DNA from: Ancrocorticia sp.
Lineage (GTDB): Bacteria > Actinomycetota > Actinomycetes > Actinomycetales > Actinomycetaceae
Reading direction: 5' to 3'
DNA length: 64,000 nucleotides
Assembly: GCA_022648165.1 (NCBI GenBank)
Contig: JALCLX010000004.1
Location: 62,001 to 126,000, forward strand
Below are positions 9,442 to 19,694 of the stretch, one piece after another. A program made the position numbers and the translations under genes. The stretch's first letter is position 1; every line of letters begins with the position of its first letter. The notes under the pieces were generated by a model. It was not told the origin of the DNA. It saw nothing but the letters and a program-made list of their open reading frames with translations, and searched no databases.

Positions 9442-9468
9442 TCAGCACTCGACTCGCCCGAGTGCTAA
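9442..9468. promoter_or_regulatory. CIRCE operator (HrcA binding site)
   Basis: TCAGCACTC-N9-GAGTGCTAA, matching the CIRCE consensus TTAGCACTC-N9-GAGTGCTAA with one mismatch in the left arm. A -10-like TAGGAT on the minus strand (9473-9468) would put the transcription start inside the operator. It lies between hrcA and the divergent DUF3097 gene and could also affect the latter. Confidence 0.95.
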
Positions 9469-9494
9469 TCCTACGCTGATTGGGACAAACCGCC

Positions 9495-9500
9495 TACCCT
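9495..9500 (+). promoter_or_regulatory. putative -10 element for leaderless DUF3097 mRNA
   Basis: TACCCT (TANNNT form) exactly 6 nt before GTG 9507, with no Shine-Dalgarno upstream of that codon. No convincing -35 is seen. Inference only. Confidence 0.4.
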
Positions 9501-9506
9501 CTAAGG

Positions 9507-10424
9507 GTGAGATCCAACAATTCTGCCTCCCAGCGAAATATCGGCTCCTCTCGAATCTCCAGTGGCGATCGCTACGGTAGCGATGTTTTAGCACATGACC
9601 CGCACCGGGCTAACTCCCCCGCCGAATCCACCCCGGTGGTTGCGCGCGTAGGGATCGTTGTGGAAGACGTGACAAGTGGTTTTGTTGGGGAGATTGTGAG
9701 CGTGGGCAAGATCGCAGGAGTCTGGTGCGTCACTTTGGAAGACCGCCACCGCGCACGCCGCACTTTTCGCGTCGGGCGCGGCTATTGGATCGATGGAAAG
9801 CCCGTGAGCCTGACCGCGCCAGTGGCTGCCGATCGCCCACAGCCTGCAACCGTGGCCGGGCACACGCTCACCGCTTCTGGATCACTGCACGTGAACGCAC
9901 GGGCCAGAGTGGCGCGTGCCTCCCGAATTTGGGTGGAAGGCAAGCACGATGCGGAACTTGTCGCAAAGGTGTGGGGTGAGGATTTGGCGCGCGAAGGCGT
10001 CGTCGTCGAAGAACTACTCGGCGTTGATCACCTGGAGGAACGAATTGCACAGTTCACTCCTACGCCCGAACGGCGGGCAGGCGTACTTATCGATCACTTG
10101 GTTCCCGGCTCGAAGGAATCCCGAATCGCTGCACGCATGAGCAACGTTCCGGGAGTCCTGATTCTCGGCCATCCGTACGTGGATGTGTGGCAGGCGATCA
10201 AGCCCACATCCCTGGGCATTACCGCCTGGCCTGACGTTCCCAAGGGCGAAGATATCAAGGCCGGAACGCTCAAGCGGCTGGGTTGGCCGTACAGCTCAGC
10301 GGAGGACATTGGGCGTGCCTGGGCCCATATTCTCAGCCGTGTGCATTCGTACAAGGATCTGGAACCGAGTCTGCTCGGCCGCATGGAGGAACTCATCGAC
10401 TTCGTGACTGCAACGGAGAACTGA
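9507..10424 (+). CDS. DUF3097 family protein
   Basis: About 305-residue actinobacterial conserved protein; the family core starts at DRYGSDVLA. The C-terminal half has a Toprim-like look (RIWVEGKHDAELVAKVWG; GVLIDHLVPGSKESRIA), suggesting metal-dependent nucleic-acid chemistry, but this is inference and function is unknown. There is no Shine-Dalgarno. GTG 9507 follows a TACCCT hexamer (9495-9500) by 6 nt, so a leaderless start is preferred; a TTG at 9480 is the alternative. It is convergent with hemW, 23 nt apart. Confidence 0.8.
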   Translation: MRSNNSASQRNIGSSRISSGDRYGSDVLAHDPHRANSPAESTPVVARVGIVVEDVTSGFVGEIVSVGKIAGVWCVTLEDRHRARRTFRVGRGYWIDGKPVSLTAPVAADRPQPATVAGHTLTASGSLHVNARARVARASRIWVEGKHDAELVAKVWGEDLAREGVVVEELLGVDHLEERIAQFTPTPERRAGVLIDHLVPGSKESRIAARMSNVPGVLILGHPYVDVWQAIKPTSLGITAWPDVPKGEDIKAGTLKRLGWPYSSAEDIGRAWAHILSRVHSYKDLEPSLLGRMEELIDFVTATEN

Positions 10425-10447
10425 CCGCCGCACACAAAAATCGCCGA

Positions 10448-11647
10448 CTACGGCATCAGCGCGCGAGTCACCGCATCTGCTAATAGGCGCCCCCGCAGAG
10501 TCAAAACGAGCCTTCCACGCAGTGCCCGCGAGGCATCAACAAGGCCATCGGCGATCAAAGCGGCCACGGCTCTTTTGTCCGCCCACGCCGGAATCGCGAT
10601 ACCATCGCGCAGGCGGATCCCCAACATCACCGCTTCTTCTTCGCGCTCCGTGAGATTGAGAATCTCCCTGGCCGCAGCGGGCGTACGCCCGCGATCGAGC
10701 GCACGCGCATAGGCCAGCGGATGCTTGACATTCCAGAAGCGCGTGCCGTTGATATGGGAATGTGCCCCTGGTCCGTATCCCCACCAGTTTTCATTGTGCC
10801 AATATGCCAGGTTGTGCCGACATTCGTGGCCCGGCTGCGCCCAATTCGATATCTCGTACCAACGGTATCCGGCGCCCTCCAGGATACGCGAGGCCTGCTC
10901 GTATCGCTCAGCCTGCTCGTCGGGATCAGGCATTCGCAATTCGCCCCTGCGAACTTTCGCTCCCATTGCGGTGCCCGGTTCTACCGTAAGCGCGTACGCA
11001 CTGATATGATCTGGCCCCAATGCGATCGCGGCTTGCACCGAAGTTTCCCAGTCAGCCGCACTTTCGCCCGGGGTCCCGTAGATGAGGTCCACCGACACGT
11101 CCAAGCCGCACTCACGCGCCCAGTGGACAGCTGCCGTGACTTGCCCCGGAGTATGCCGGCGCTCCAAGGTGTGAAGCACATGGGGCACCGCGGATTGCAT
11201 ACCGAATGAAATGCGCGTGAACCCCGCATGCGCCAGCTCGCGCAGTGATTCTCTTGTGACTGATTCGGGGTTTGCCTCCGTCGTGATTTCGGCACCCGGC
11301 GCTATCCCGAATGAGGCGTGCAAAGTGCGTAATATGCCGGCCAATTGTGCGGGATTCATCATGGTGGGAGTTCCGCCGCCAAAGAACACCGTGCGAAGGA
11401 GCGGAGCAGAACCGCGCACGCGCAATACATGCTGCGATAACGCTATCTCCCGGCGCAGTGAATCAGGAAAGCCGGAGACGCTCGCCCCCGGTCCAAAATC
11501 CAGGTTGGTGTACGTATTGAAATCGCAGTAACCGCATCGCACCGCGCAAAACGGGATGTGGACGTAGGCGGAGAAGCCCTTACTCACATCCGGATCTGGC
11601 AGAGATCCGTCCGCAGGAACTGCTTCTCCTTCCGGAAGATCAGCCAT
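10448..11647 (-). CDS. hemW: radical SAM heme chaperone HemW (coproporphyrinogen III oxidase-like)
   Basis: 399 residues. The radical-SAM cluster motif CAVRCGYC (C-x3-C-x2-C) follows YVHIPF, and GGGTPT and the HemN/HemW C-terminal domain are present. HemW inserts heme into membrane-bound respiratory proteins and lacks HemN activity (family knowledge). ATG 11647 (MADLPEGEAV) overlaps the trmB stop by 8 nt with GGCGGAG upstream; ATG 11707 is inside trmB. It is the last gene of the lepA-suhB-trmB-hemW unit; lepA-hemW linkage is common in Gram-positives. Confidence 0.93.
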   Translation of the reverse strand: MADLPEGEAVPADGSLPDPDVSKGFSAYVHIPFCAVRCGYCDFNTYTNLDFGPGASVSGFPDSLRREIALSQHVLRVRGSAPLLRTVFFGGGTPTMMNPAQLAGILRTLHASFGIAPGAEITTEANPESVTRESLRELAHAGFTRISFGMQSAVPHVLHTLERRHTPGQVTAAVHWARECGLDVSVDLIYGTPGESAADWETSVQAAIALGPDHISAYALTVEPGTAMGAKVRRGELRMPDPDEQAERYEQASRILEGAGYRWYEISNWAQPGHECRHNLAYWHNENWWGYGPGAHSHINGTRFWNVKHPLAYARALDRGRTPAAAREILNLTEREEEAVMLGIRLRDGIAIPAWADKRAVAALIADGLVDASRALRGRLVLTLRGRLLADAVTRALMP

Positions 11648-12470
11648 GGCTCCGCCGCGCGACGACGTCGTGTATCGTACGGCCTTCGGCGATTCCACGT
11701 TTTTCAAAGCGCGTCATCACTCGTCCCTCCCAACGTGGCGCGAAGCCTCCGCGTTGGCCTTCGGGATCATTCGCGTCGGGCCGCTGCCCGCGGTAGGGAT
11801 TCTCTAGGCCAGGAGCCGTCTCCACCACGCTTCGCATCTGCCACGCGTAATCGTCCCAATCTGTCGCGAGGCGCCACACTCCACCGGGTGCGAGCATACC
11901 TGCCACAATCTGCGCGAATGACTCGGTAACGAGCCTGCGTTTGTGGTGGCGAGCCTTACGCCATGGGTCCGGGAAGAAAGTCCACACCTCCGCTGCCCGG
12001 GGATTGCCCGAATTCGGGTGCCTATCGTCTATTTCGCTGGATCCGCGCAGGCCGTTCTCCCCTATCGCGAGGCCGAAAAGCACGGGCAGAAGCTGCGCGG
12101 CATCGCCCTCGACGATCCGCAGATTGTGTACGTCGCCCTTGACCGCGTGAGCAACACACCGCGCTACACCCGGGTACCACGCTTCCACTCCCAGCACATC
12201 AATGTCCCGGTGTGTGGCGGCGAAACTCACCAATTGTTCGCCAGATCCGGGGCCAATCTCTACGATTAACGGTGCGTTTCTTCCGAATGCGGCGGGAATA
12301 TCTACGGCGGTGCCATCGGGAATCGTGGTCGCTGTGGCACCAGCGGGCAACGCAATGACGTATTCAGCGGCGTGCTGTTCCATCACCTCGTCGAACCTGC
12401 GCGCCATCCGCCCGCCGCGCCGCGAGAACGATTTGATCCGTGCTGGCGCGTGTTCGGTGTGAACCGTCAT
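11640..12470 (-). CDS. trmB: tRNA (guanine(46)-N(7))-methyltransferase TrmB
   Basis: 276-residue Rossmann methyltransferase making m7G46 in tRNA. SAM motif VEIGPGSGEQLV, the acidic LGVEAW segment and the signature FFPDPWRKARHHKRRLV are present. The start at ATG 12470 lies 2 nt after the suhB-like stop; the longer frame to 12557 lies inside that gene. An insertion between GLAIGENG and AEVWTFFPDP makes it a little longer than most homologues. Confidence 0.95.
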   Translation of the reverse strand: MTVHTEHAPARIKSFSRRGGRMARRFDEVMEQHAAEYVIALPAGATATTIPDGTAVDIPAAFGRNAPLIVEIGPGSGEQLVSFAATHRDIDVLGVEAWYPGVARCVAHAVKGDVHNLRIVEGDAAQLLPVLFGLAIGENGLRGSSEIDDRHPNSGNPRAAEVWTFFPDPWRKARHHKRRLVTESFAQIVAGMLAPGGVWRLATDWDDYAWQMRSVVETAPGLENPYRGQRPDANDPEGQRGGFAPRWEGRVMTRFEKRGIAEGRTIHDVVARRSHG

Positions 12471-12472
12471 GG

Positions 12473-13240
12473 TCAGCGGGCTTTCACCAGGTTGAAAAGC
12501 TCCGCTGCAACATCCGCATTGGCCGCAACAAGAACGGACGTGGAATCCAGCGACCACTCGTTGCCTTCAAGATCATGGGCGATGCCACCGGCCTCTCGAA
12601 CGGCGAGCACTCCGGCCGCCATATCCCACGGGTGGTTCGAATACAGCACGGCGCCAGCAGCCCGCCCAGTGGCAACCCAGCTCAAATCTGCGGCTGCGGA
12701 ACCCACCACCCGGAACTTTGCGACCACACCGGACAGAGCGGCGAGATTCGCCAGCCGCAGCCTGTTAGAGTACAGCGGCTGTTCGTCGGTGGTGATATCT
12801 CCGGACATCACTGCGGACTCCCGCAGTGGTGCGAGCGAGGTCCGCACGAAGGTGCCGTTGAGTGTGGTGCCACGGCCCTTCACGGCTTCGGTGACCTCGC
12901 CGCATGCCTCCACGATCCCGACCACGGGCTCATTGTTCTCCACGTAGCACACTGTGAAACCGTGGACGGGTATTCCTACTGCATAATTGAAGGTGCCGTC
13001 GATGGGATCAATCACCCAACGCGTTGGGGCCACCTCTTCACACGAGTACTCTTCACCCTGAATCGGCAGCCCGGATGCCGCTAGAACGCGCGAGACTGCG
13101 GTTTCCACGGCCTCGTCCGTCTCCGTTGCGAAGTCGCCGCGGCCTTTGACATGCGTGATCTCCTTGGTGTGCGTTTCGGACACCACCGCGCGATAGGCTG
13201 CATACGCCTCGCGCGCCAACTTCAATTCTGCCTCATACAT
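12473..13240 (-). CDS. inositol-monophosphatase family phosphatase
   Basis: 255 residues with all metal-site motifs of the IMPase/SuhB/HisN superfamily: GDFATETD, GEE, DPIDGTFNY and HPWDMAAG. It hydrolyses a small phosphate monoester in an Mg2+-dependent way; inositol-1-phosphate, histidinol-phosphate or a nucleotide substrate cannot be separated by motif alone. GGAAAGGG precedes the ATG. It lies 35 nt downstream of lepA and 2 nt upstream of trmB, in one operon. Confidence 0.88.
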   Translation of the reverse strand: MYEAELKLAREAYAAYRAVVSETHTKEITHVKGRGDFATETDEAVETAVSRVLAASGLPIQGEEYSCEEVAPTRWVIDPIDGTFNYAVGIPVHGFTVCYVENNEPVVGIVEACGEVTEAVKGRGTTLNGTFVRTSLAPLRESAVMSGDITTDEQPLYSNRLRLANLAALSGVVAKFRVVGSAAADLSWVATGRAAGAVLYSNHPWDMAAGVLAVREAGGIAHDLEGNEWSLDSTSVLVAANADVAAELFNLVKAR

Positions 13241-13275
13241 TCGTTACCCTTTCCACGCGGATCGTGCCCGCTGCA

Positions 13276-15135
13276 CTACTTACCGTTGCCTTCCGGCATG
13301 TCCGATGTCAACGCTGCTACGAAGGCCTCTTGAGGCACGTCAACGCGTCCAATCGACTTCATGCGTTTCTTGCCTTCCTTTTGCTTCTCGAGCAGCTTTC
13401 GCTTGCGCGTCACGTCTCCGCCATAACACTTCGCTAGCACGTCTTTGCGCAGGGCGCGAATCGATTCGCGTGCGATCACGCGGGATCCCACGGCGGCCTG
13501 TATGGGAATTTCGAACTGCTGGCGCGGGATGAGCGCCTTGAGTTTTTTGGTCATCTCGACGCCGTAGCTGTACGCCTTATCACGATGCACAATCGCGCTA
13601 AACGCGTCCACCACTTCGTGATTGAGGAGGACGTCCACCTTCACCAGGTTGGCTTCCTGTTCCTCTCCCATTTCGTAGTCCAGCGACGCGTAGCCTTTGG
13701 TGCGGCTTTTCAGCTGGTCGAAGAAATCGGTCACGACTTCCGCCAAAGGCAACACATAGTGGAGTTCCACGCGGTCTGAGGCCAGATAGTCCATGCCGTG
13801 CAGCGTACCGCGGCGCTGCTGGCACAGCTCCATCAAAGTGCCAACATAGTCTGCCGGGGTCAAAATGGTGGCACTCACCGTTGGCTCATATATGTGGGCC
13901 ACTTTCCCTTCGGGAAACTCGGAAGGATTCGTCACCGTCAGTTTCTCGCCACTTTCGGTCACAACGTGGTAGATCACCGACGGCGCAGTCGCGATAATCT
14001 CTATTCCAAACTCACGCTCGATGCGTTCACGGACGATCTCAAGATGGAGTAAACCCAAGAAGCCGCATCGGAATCCGAAGCCCAGTGCCACTGAGTTCTC
14101 CGGTTCATACTGCAATGCCGCGTCATTGAGCTTCAGCTTGTCCAGTGCTTCGCGCAAGTCCGGGTAGTCGGCGCCATCTATCGGATAGATCCCAGAGAAG
14201 ACCATCGGTAGCGGGTCTTTATACCCTGGAAGCGCTTCGGCTGCGGGCCGTGCCGTAAGCGTCACTGTATCGCCCACACGCGAATGGCGGACATCCTTAA
14301 CCCCCGTGATGAGATAGCCCACCTCTCCCACTGAGAGCCCATCTGACGGCACCGGTTCTGGTGAGATGACGCCGATCTCCAGCAACTCGTGTACCGCGCC
14401 GGTGGACATCATCTGGATGCGGTCACGCGGAGAAAGCCGCCCATCGCGCACACGCACATACGTCACCACTCCGCGGTACGTGTCGTATACCGAATCGAAA
14501 ATCATGGCGCGCGCAGGAGCATCGGGATCGCCTACCGGGGGTGCTACTTCCGCCACGATGCGGTCCAGAAGTTCTGCAACTCCCTGGCCAGTCTTGCCTG
14601 AAACTGCCAGGCATTCGGATGGATCAACCCCAAGGAGTGACGCCAGTTCTTCCGAATACTTTTTCACCTGGGCCGATGGAAGATCAATCTTGTTGAGCAC
14701 CGGTATGATCGCCAGGTCGTTATCCAACGCCATGTACAAGTTCGCAAGGGTTTGTGCTTCAATACCTTGCGTCGCATCAACCAGAAGAACGGCCCCTTCG
14801 CAGGCCGCCAACGATCTATTGACCTCGTACGAAAAATCGACGTGGCCCGGCGTATCGATCATGTTGAGCGCGTATGCCTGGCCGTCTACCGTCCATGGCA
14901 TTCTGACGGCCTGAGATTTGATTGTGATTCCGCGTTCGCGCTCGATATCCATACGGTCCAGGTACTGGTCACGCATCGCACGCGCGTCCACTATGCCCGT
15001 CAGCTGCAGCATACGATCGGCAAGCGTGGACTTTCCGTGGTCAATGTGGGCGATAATGCAAAAGTTCCGGATGAGTTCCGGAGGCGTCGTAGCCGGCTCA
15101 ATCGCGGCCAGTTCGGCGGGGGTAGTGACGGGCAC
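13276..15135 (-). CDS. lepA: elongation factor 4 (LepA)
   Basis: 619-residue ribosomal GTPase that back-translocates or rescues stalled ribosomes. G1 AHIDHGKST is at residues 29-37, G3 is DTPGH and G4 is NKID; the C-terminal LepA-specific domain ([28 protein letters not shown]) is intact. The start is GTG 15135, preceded by AAGGAGAA at 5 nt; upstream ATGs up to 15270 give non-homologous extensions. First gene of lepA-suhB-trmB-hemW, divergent from hrpB. Confidence 0.97.
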   Translation of the reverse strand: MPVTTPAELAAIEPATTPPELIRNFCIIAHIDHGKSTLADRMLQLTGIVDARAMRDQYLDRMDIERERGITIKSQAVRMPWTVDGQAYALNMIDTPGHVDFSYEVNRSLAACEGAVLLVDATQGIEAQTLANLYMALDNDLAIIPVLNKIDLPSAQVKKYSEELASLLGVDPSECLAVSGKTGQGVAELLDRIVAEVAPPVGDPDAPARAMIFDSVYDTYRGVVTYVRVRDGRLSPRDRIQMMSTGAVHELLEIGVISPEPVPSDGLSVGEVGYLITGVKDVRHSRVGDTVTLTARPAAEALPGYKDPLPMVFSGIYPIDGADYPDLREALDKLKLNDAALQYEPENSVALGFGFRCGFLGLLHLEIVRERIEREFGIEIIATAPSVIYHVVTESGEKLTVTNPSEFPEGKVAHIYEPTVSATILTPADYVGTLMELCQQRRGTLHGMDYLASDRVELHYVLPLAEVVTDFFDQLKSRTKGYASLDYEMGEEQEANLVKVDVLLNHEVVDAFSAIVHRDKAYSYGVEMTKKLKALIPRQQFEIPIQAAVGSRVIARESIRALRKDVLAKCYGGDVTRKRKLLEKQKEGKKRMKSIGRVDVPQEAFVAALTSDMPEGNGK

Positions 15136-15165
15136 AATTCTCCTTGTACGGTAACAACTGACTCT

Positions 15166-15171
15166 ATTGTA
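15166..15171 (-). promoter_or_regulatory. putative lepA -10 element
   Basis: TACAAT on the minus strand, about 30 nt upstream of the lepA GTG and its Shine-Dalgarno site. The -35 hexamer is not convincing. Confidence 0.4.
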
Positions 15172-15264
15172 GAGTGCTTTGAACCCGGCTCGTATCTCTC
15201 GGACGGGGGCGAACATGATCGGCGGGCTGTCATGGATCAGGTAATCGTGCGACACAATAGATCT

Positions 15265-17784
15265 ATGCACGCCATCGCCAAGCTCCTCGCCTCACCTCCT
15301 CACCTTCCCGTGGCACAGCTTCTGGATGCGATTGTGCACGCGGCCCACACGGGTGCGGCTGTAGTTCAAGCTCCTCCCGGAACCGGAAAGACCACATTGG
15401 TCCCTCCGCTGGTAGCTCAGATCCTCGGCGCAAGGGGCGGCCGCGTCATTGTCACACAACCGCGCCGTGTTGCCGCACGCGCTGCGGCGCGCAGGCTTTC
15501 CGCGCTTCTGGGCGAACGGCTCGGCGATACTGCTGGATTCACGGTGCGTGGCGATAGCGCGCGTTCTTCCCACACACACATCGAATTTGTTACACCTGGC
15601 GTTCTTGTTGCGCGCTTGCAGCGTGATCCTGAACTCAAGGGAGTTGGGGCAATCATCTTCGACGAGGTCCACGAACGCCATCTCGACAACGATCTGGCAC
15701 TGGCTTTCGCGTTGGACGCGAGAGATACGATCCGTGAAGATCTCCTTGTGATTGCTATGTCGGCAACTGTGGAGGCCGGCCGCACTGCGAGGCTTCTTTC
15801 GCCCGGAGGTGCGCCGATCGTGGAGATTCCGGGTGCCATTCACCCATTGGATGTTCGCTACGCACCACCACCGCGTGGCGCAGAGCCTTTCGGGCCCGGC
15901 ACGTCCGCAGTACAGCGCGCATTTTTGGATCATGTGGCAGCCACCGTGCGCCGGGCGCTCACCGAAGCTGAAGGCGACATATTGGCCTTCCTTCCCGGAA
16001 TCAGGGAGGTCAACTACGTCGCATCTGCCGTCAGTGGTGCAGGAACCGTGGTGCCACTGCACGGCTCCTTATCGCACGCTCAACAAGATCGCGCACTTTT
16101 TTCCGCGGGCCACGAGCGCCGCATCGTGGTATCTACCTCGCTGGCAGAATCCTCCGTTACTGTTCCCGGAGTTCGTATTGTGGTAGACGCGGGTCTATCC
16201 CGCGAGCCTCGTATGAATTATTCCCGCGGAATTGGCGGGCTTGTGACCATACGCGAATCGCAGGCCGCCGCAATTCAGCGTGCGGGACGAGCCGGACGCA
16301 CGGGACCCGGCGTCGTCTACCGCTGTTTCGACCAAGCCACCTGGGCCCGTATGGCACCACATTCCGAACCCGAGATCCGAAACTCAGATCTCACGGACTT
16401 CACACTTCAGGTAGCCTGCTGGGGTGCACCGCGCGCCCATGGGCTGGCCCTACTAGATCCGCCGCCCGAGCCCGCTCTGGATGCGGCCACCGCCACACTG
16501 ACAGCGCTCGGCGCGCTCGATGAGGGCATGCCTACACCACTCGGCCGCGCCCTTGCCACGATTCCTCTCAATCCTAGGTTGGCGCGGTCTCTCCTCTTGA
16601 CCGCACAGCTTGTAGGAGCACACGATGCGGGCAAAATATGCGCACTCATAGATGAAGCCGGGCAGGTCCCTGGGGCAGATCTGGCGCGCGCCACGGCAGC
16701 AGAACATTCCGAGGCACGCAGGTTGGAACGGATAGCAAAGACACTCACAGACGTATCTCCGTCAGTACCACTGCCCGTGCCACAAACGCGAGAGCAGGCT
16801 TTGGGTGCTGGCGTCGCGCTCGCCTACCCTGATCGGATAGCCCACGCTCGCTGTGAGGCGACGGACGAACACCACCCGTCGCGCCGCTATCTGCTCGCGA
16901 ATGGTGCAGGGGCTACCCTCCCGGCGGCTTCGCCTCTCTCCGGCCACACGTGGCTCGCCGTCGCGCAGGTGGACCGTGCGCAGGGAAGCGCCGATTCGCT
17001 CATTCGCGCTGCAGTGCCCATCGAGAAAGATGCGGCGTTGGCCTATGCCAGCCCATTGCTGCACGAGGAGACAGAAGTGAGCCTGCACAGCCGGAGGTTG
17101 CGGTCGCGGCTCATCCACTACCTCGGTGCTATCGAAATATCCGCCGGGGAATACACCACGCCGCTGGCCGCGGACGCTCGCAGCTGGATACAACGCCAGA
17201 TCCACGCGGGAAAACTCCCTTTTACGTGGTCGAAGAATGCGGCTGCGCTGCGCCTTAGGCTCGCTTTCCTCTATCGCACGTTCGGCGAACCGTGGCCCGA
17301 TATGAGTGATGCTGTACTGGATGCGCGGCTCGATGAGTGGGCGGGCCCGGAACTTGAACAGTTTGCGCGCGGAAAACCACTCCCACCTATCGGCGCCTCC
17401 CAAATCGCCCGCATCTTGCCATGGCCCGAAGCTTCCCAGCTCGATGAACTTGCACCAGAGTACGTGGAACTTCCTTCTGGCCGCCGTGCGCGCATCGAAT
17501 ACGGCTCCGAAAACCCTTCGATCAGAATTCGGCTGCAAGACGCTTTCGGATGGGCAACAAATCCGCGTATCGCCTTGGGGCGCGTTGTGCTCACGCTCGT
17601 ACTGCTCTCCCCCGCGCAGCGGCCTCTAGCCGTCACAAGTGATCTTGCAAGCTTTTGGGCAGGCCCCTATGCGCAGGTGCGCGCTGAGATGCGGGGGCGG
17701 TATGTGAAGCACCCGTGGCCCAAAGATCCGTTGCACCCGCTCGAACAACGGGCCAAGTCCGAGCCCCAGCCTGGGGATTACTAA
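15265..17784 (+). CDS. hrpB: ATP-dependent RNA helicase HrpB
   Basis: 839-residue DEAH-family helicase. Walker A APPGTGKT is at residues 36-43, DEVH at 133-136, with SAT, the [12 protein letters not shown] motif VI and the long HrpB-type C-terminal region. The length matches HrpB (about 810-840), not HrpA (about 1,300). ATG 15265 aligns with the family start and follows a CACAAT hexamer by 6 nt without a Shine-Dalgarno; ATG 15232 is the alternative. The open frame continues far upstream, antisense to lepA, and is not coding. The cellular role of HrpB is poorly known. Confidence 0.9.
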   Translation: MHAIAKLLASPPHLPVAQLLDAIVHAAHTGAAVVQAPPGTGKTTLVPPLVAQILGARGGRVIVTQPRRVAARAAARRLSALLGERLGDTAGFTVRGDSARSSHTHIEFVTPGVLVARLQRDPELKGVGAIIFDEVHERHLDNDLALAFALDARDTIREDLLVIAMSATVEAGRTARLLSPGGAPIVEIPGAIHPLDVRYAPPPRGAEPFGPGTSAVQRAFLDHVAATVRRALTEAEGDILAFLPGIREVNYVASAVSGAGTVVPLHGSLSHAQQDRALFSAGHERRIVVSTSLAESSVTVPGVRIVVDAGLSREPRMNYSRGIGGLVTIRESQAAAIQRAGRAGRTGPGVVYRCFDQATWARMAPHSEPEIRNSDLTDFTLQVACWGAPRAHGLALLDPPPEPALDAATATLTALGALDEGMPTPLGRALATIPLNPRLARSLLLTAQLVGAHDAGKICALIDEAGQVPGADLARATAAEHSEARRLERIAKTLTDVSPSVPLPVPQTREQALGAGVALAYPDRIAHARCEATDEHHPSRRYLLANGAGATLPAASPLSGHTWLAVAQVDRAQGSADSLIRAAVPIEKDAALAYASPLLHEETEVSLHSRRLRSRLIHYLGAIEISAGEYTTPLAADARSWIQRQIHAGKLPFTWSKNAAALRLRLAFLYRTFGEPWPDMSDAVLDARLDEWAGPELEQFARGKPLPPIGASQIARILPWPEASQLDELAPEYVELPSGRRARIEYGSENPSIRIRLQDAFGWATNPRIALGRVVLTLVLLSPAQRPLAVTSDLASFWAGPYAQVRAEMRGRYVKHPWPKDPLHPLEQRAKSEPQPGDY

Positions 17785-17807
17785 GCTCAATCCGGAACGG
17801 AGTACCC

Positions 17808-19007
17808 ATGAATTTCAGCTCACCCACTGTGGCACGAAGCCGCCACGGCGTCTTTCTCGCCTTTGCAATGAACGGTTTCACCTACGCCTCGTGGATGTCG
17901 CGACTGCCCGATATCAAGCAGACGTTAGGATTGTCAGCTGGACAACAGGGTACGATGCTCCTCGCGATCTCCGTGGGATCGATCGTGGGGCTCCCGGTTG
18001 CCGGGAAGATCGTAGAAAAGCTCGGCGCCTCACGTTCCATCGCGCTGGCCGCAACAATCTATGTGCCCGGTTTGATCGCCGCCACCATTGCCGTTGCATG
18101 GGGATCACATGTGTTTGCGGTTATGCCTGGTCTTTTTCTCTTCGGGCTCGGTTCCGGCCTCTGGGACGTCACACAGAACGTCGAGGGCGCACGCGTGGAA
18201 CAAGCCGGCGGGCGCACAATTATGGCATGGTTCCACGCCGCCTTCTCCGCCGGTACTGTGCTGGGGGCCCTCATCGGGGCGGGTGTGATCGCCCTGGATA
18301 TACCGATATCCGCGCACCTATTCGCCGTAGCCGCCTGCACCATCGCAACTGCTTTCGCCTGCTCTCACATGTTCGCCCCACAGGACGCTGCCACACCGGT
18401 TCCTGCCCGGCACGCGGAAAAGGCCGCCACTTCACCGTGGAAAGAACCGCGCACCCTGCTGATCGGAGTGATGGCCCTCGCGGCGTCCTTTGCCGAGGGG
18501 ACAGCCAATGATTGGCTCGCGGTTGCCTTCACGGAGGGCCACCACGTCACGAACTCGCAGGGCGTATTGGCTCTCGCAACATTCCTCATATTCATGACCG
18601 GTGGGCGGATCATCGGAACTGGCTTGATCGACCGCTTTGGGCGTGTGCCTGTGCTCCGCTTCCTTTTCGGAGCGGCCCTGATTGGCAGCGTTCTCGTGGT
18701 GTTTGGCACTACTGCGGTCGCTTTTACGGGCGCCGCGATCTGGGGTATCGGAGCTTCCCTCGGTTTCCCGGTGGGCATGTCTGCTGCAGCTGACGATCCC
18801 GTGCGCGCTGCAGCTCGGATCTCCGTGGTGTCCACGATCGGCTATGGTGCATTCCTGGCCGGCCCGCCATTCCTCGGTTTCCTTGGCAACCATGTGGGAG
18901 TGCTGCACGCACTCCTATTCGTGGCCGCCACGTCTATTGTTGCAATCGTTGTGGCGCCTGCAGCACATCCACTACGCCAATCGCCGCCATCATCGCAAAC
19001 GCTGTGA
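17808..19007 (+). CDS. MFS transporter
   Basis: 399 residues with about 12 hydrophobic helices. SRLPDIKQTLGLSAGQQGTMLL at the first loop and the GLGSGLWDVTQNVEGARVEQ segment resemble the YbjJ-like MFS group; the substrate is unknown. ATG 17808 follows CGGAG at about 6 nt and lies 23 nt after hrpB, so the two are probably cotranscribed. The last 74 nt overlap the convergent tagI gene. Confidence 0.85.
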   Translation: MNFSSPTVARSRHGVFLAFAMNGFTYASWMSRLPDIKQTLGLSAGQQGTMLLAISVGSIVGLPVAGKIVEKLGASRSIALAATIYVPGLIAATIAVAWGSHVFAVMPGLFLFGLGSGLWDVTQNVEGARVEQAGGRTIMAWFHAAFSAGTVLGALIGAGVIALDIPISAHLFAVAACTIATAFACSHMFAPQDAATPVPARHAEKAATSPWKEPRTLLIGVMALAASFAEGTANDWLAVAFTEGHHVTNSQGVLALATFLIFMTGGRIIGTGLIDRFGRVPVLRFLFGAALIGSVLVVFGTTAVAFTGAAIWGIGASLGFPVGMSAAADDPVRAAARISVVSTIGYGAFLAGPPFLGFLGNHVGVLHALLFVAATSIVAIVVAPAAHPLRQSPPSSQTL

Positions 19008-19530
19008 TTGGACCGATTCCGGTGAAGCCGTGCGCACGCAATGCTTTCGCGAGCGCTACAGATTCGGGCGACTGCGTGGGTACTTCCTCCGGCGTGCGCG
19101 GTTTCACAGTCTCCTTCCGCGCAAAGCTCCATACAAGTTGCGCCAGGCCGCCCTTGGAGGCAAGCCGCATTGTAGCTTGGGCGTTTCCGATCGTTGAGCG
19201 TATCTTCCGTTCATTGCGCACAATTCTGCTGTCCGCTCTCAGGCGGGCGACGGCGTCCTCGCCGTACGCGGCTACAACCTCCGGTTCGAAGTGATCGAAT
19301 GCAGCGCGCAGTGCATCCCTTTTCTTCAAGATCGTCAGCCATGAGAGCCCCGCCTGAAATACTTCAAGACTCAGCTGCTCGAATACGCCTCTCTCGGAGC
19401 GCACGGGCCTTCCCCACTCCGTGTCGTAATACTCCAGTGCCGCCGTGTCGCGCAGCGCCCAGGCGGGGCGCCACTTTCCATCGGCACCTTGCATAAGCCG
19501 ATTGGTAGCGTAGCCGGTAGGTTTACCCAT
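18934..19530 (-). CDS. TagI-family DNA-3-methyladenine glycosylase, variant lacking zinc ligands
   Basis: 198 residues. The catalytic core aligns clearly with TagI: EQLSLEVFQAGLSWLTILKKRDALRAAF, IVRNERKIRSTIGNAQA and PESVALAKALRAHGFTGIGP. Such enzymes excise 3-methyladenine from DNA. The four zinc ligands of E. coli TagI (N-terminal Cys, the His of AYHD, and the C-terminal His and Cys) are not visible: the positions read YYDTEWG and GVVDVLQAPQRLQQ. The C-terminus is short and lies antisense to the MFS gene. AAGGGGA precedes ATG 19530; the frame to 19623 is an extension. Likely a zinc-less family branch or a shortened copy. Confidence 0.85.
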   Translation of the reverse strand: MGKPTGYATNRLMQGADGKWRPAWALRDTAALEYYDTEWGRPVRSERGVFEQLSLEVFQAGLSWLTILKKRDALRAAFDHFEPEVVAAYGEDAVARLRADSRIVRNERKIRSTIGNAQATMRLASKGGLAQLVWSFARKETVKPRTPEEVPTQSPESVALAKALRAHGFTGIGPITAFAMMAAIGVVDVLQAPQRLQQ

Positions 19531-19682
19531 CGTTATCCCCTTCTCTCCACACCTTTTATTTGCCAGCATGCCCGGTGTGCGAGCCATCGCGCGCACCTTA
19601 TCCACAGGTTTCGTGTTCCTCACACGTGTTGTTCCCCGCGTGCGAGCTTGCCTCCGGACGGCATTCCCTCCTTCGAAACAGG

Positions 19683-19688
19683 TAAGCT
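19683..19688 (+). promoter_or_regulatory. putative -10 element for leaderless HAD phosphatase mRNA
   Basis: TAAGCT exactly 6 nt before the GTG at 19695, with no Shine-Dalgarno present. Inference. Confidence 0.4.
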
Positions 19689-19694
19689 GGCTGG

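Noticed and set aside
14752-15264. Long N-terminal extension of the hrpB frame
   Set aside because: Antisense to lepA, no homology to helicases, and the HrpB family start aligns with ATG 15265.
19598-19606. Perfect DnaA box TTATCCACA between tagI and the HAD gene
   Set aside because: A single 9-mer is expected by chance at roughly this window size; there is no cluster, AT-rich region or dnaA/dnaN context, so no origin is called.
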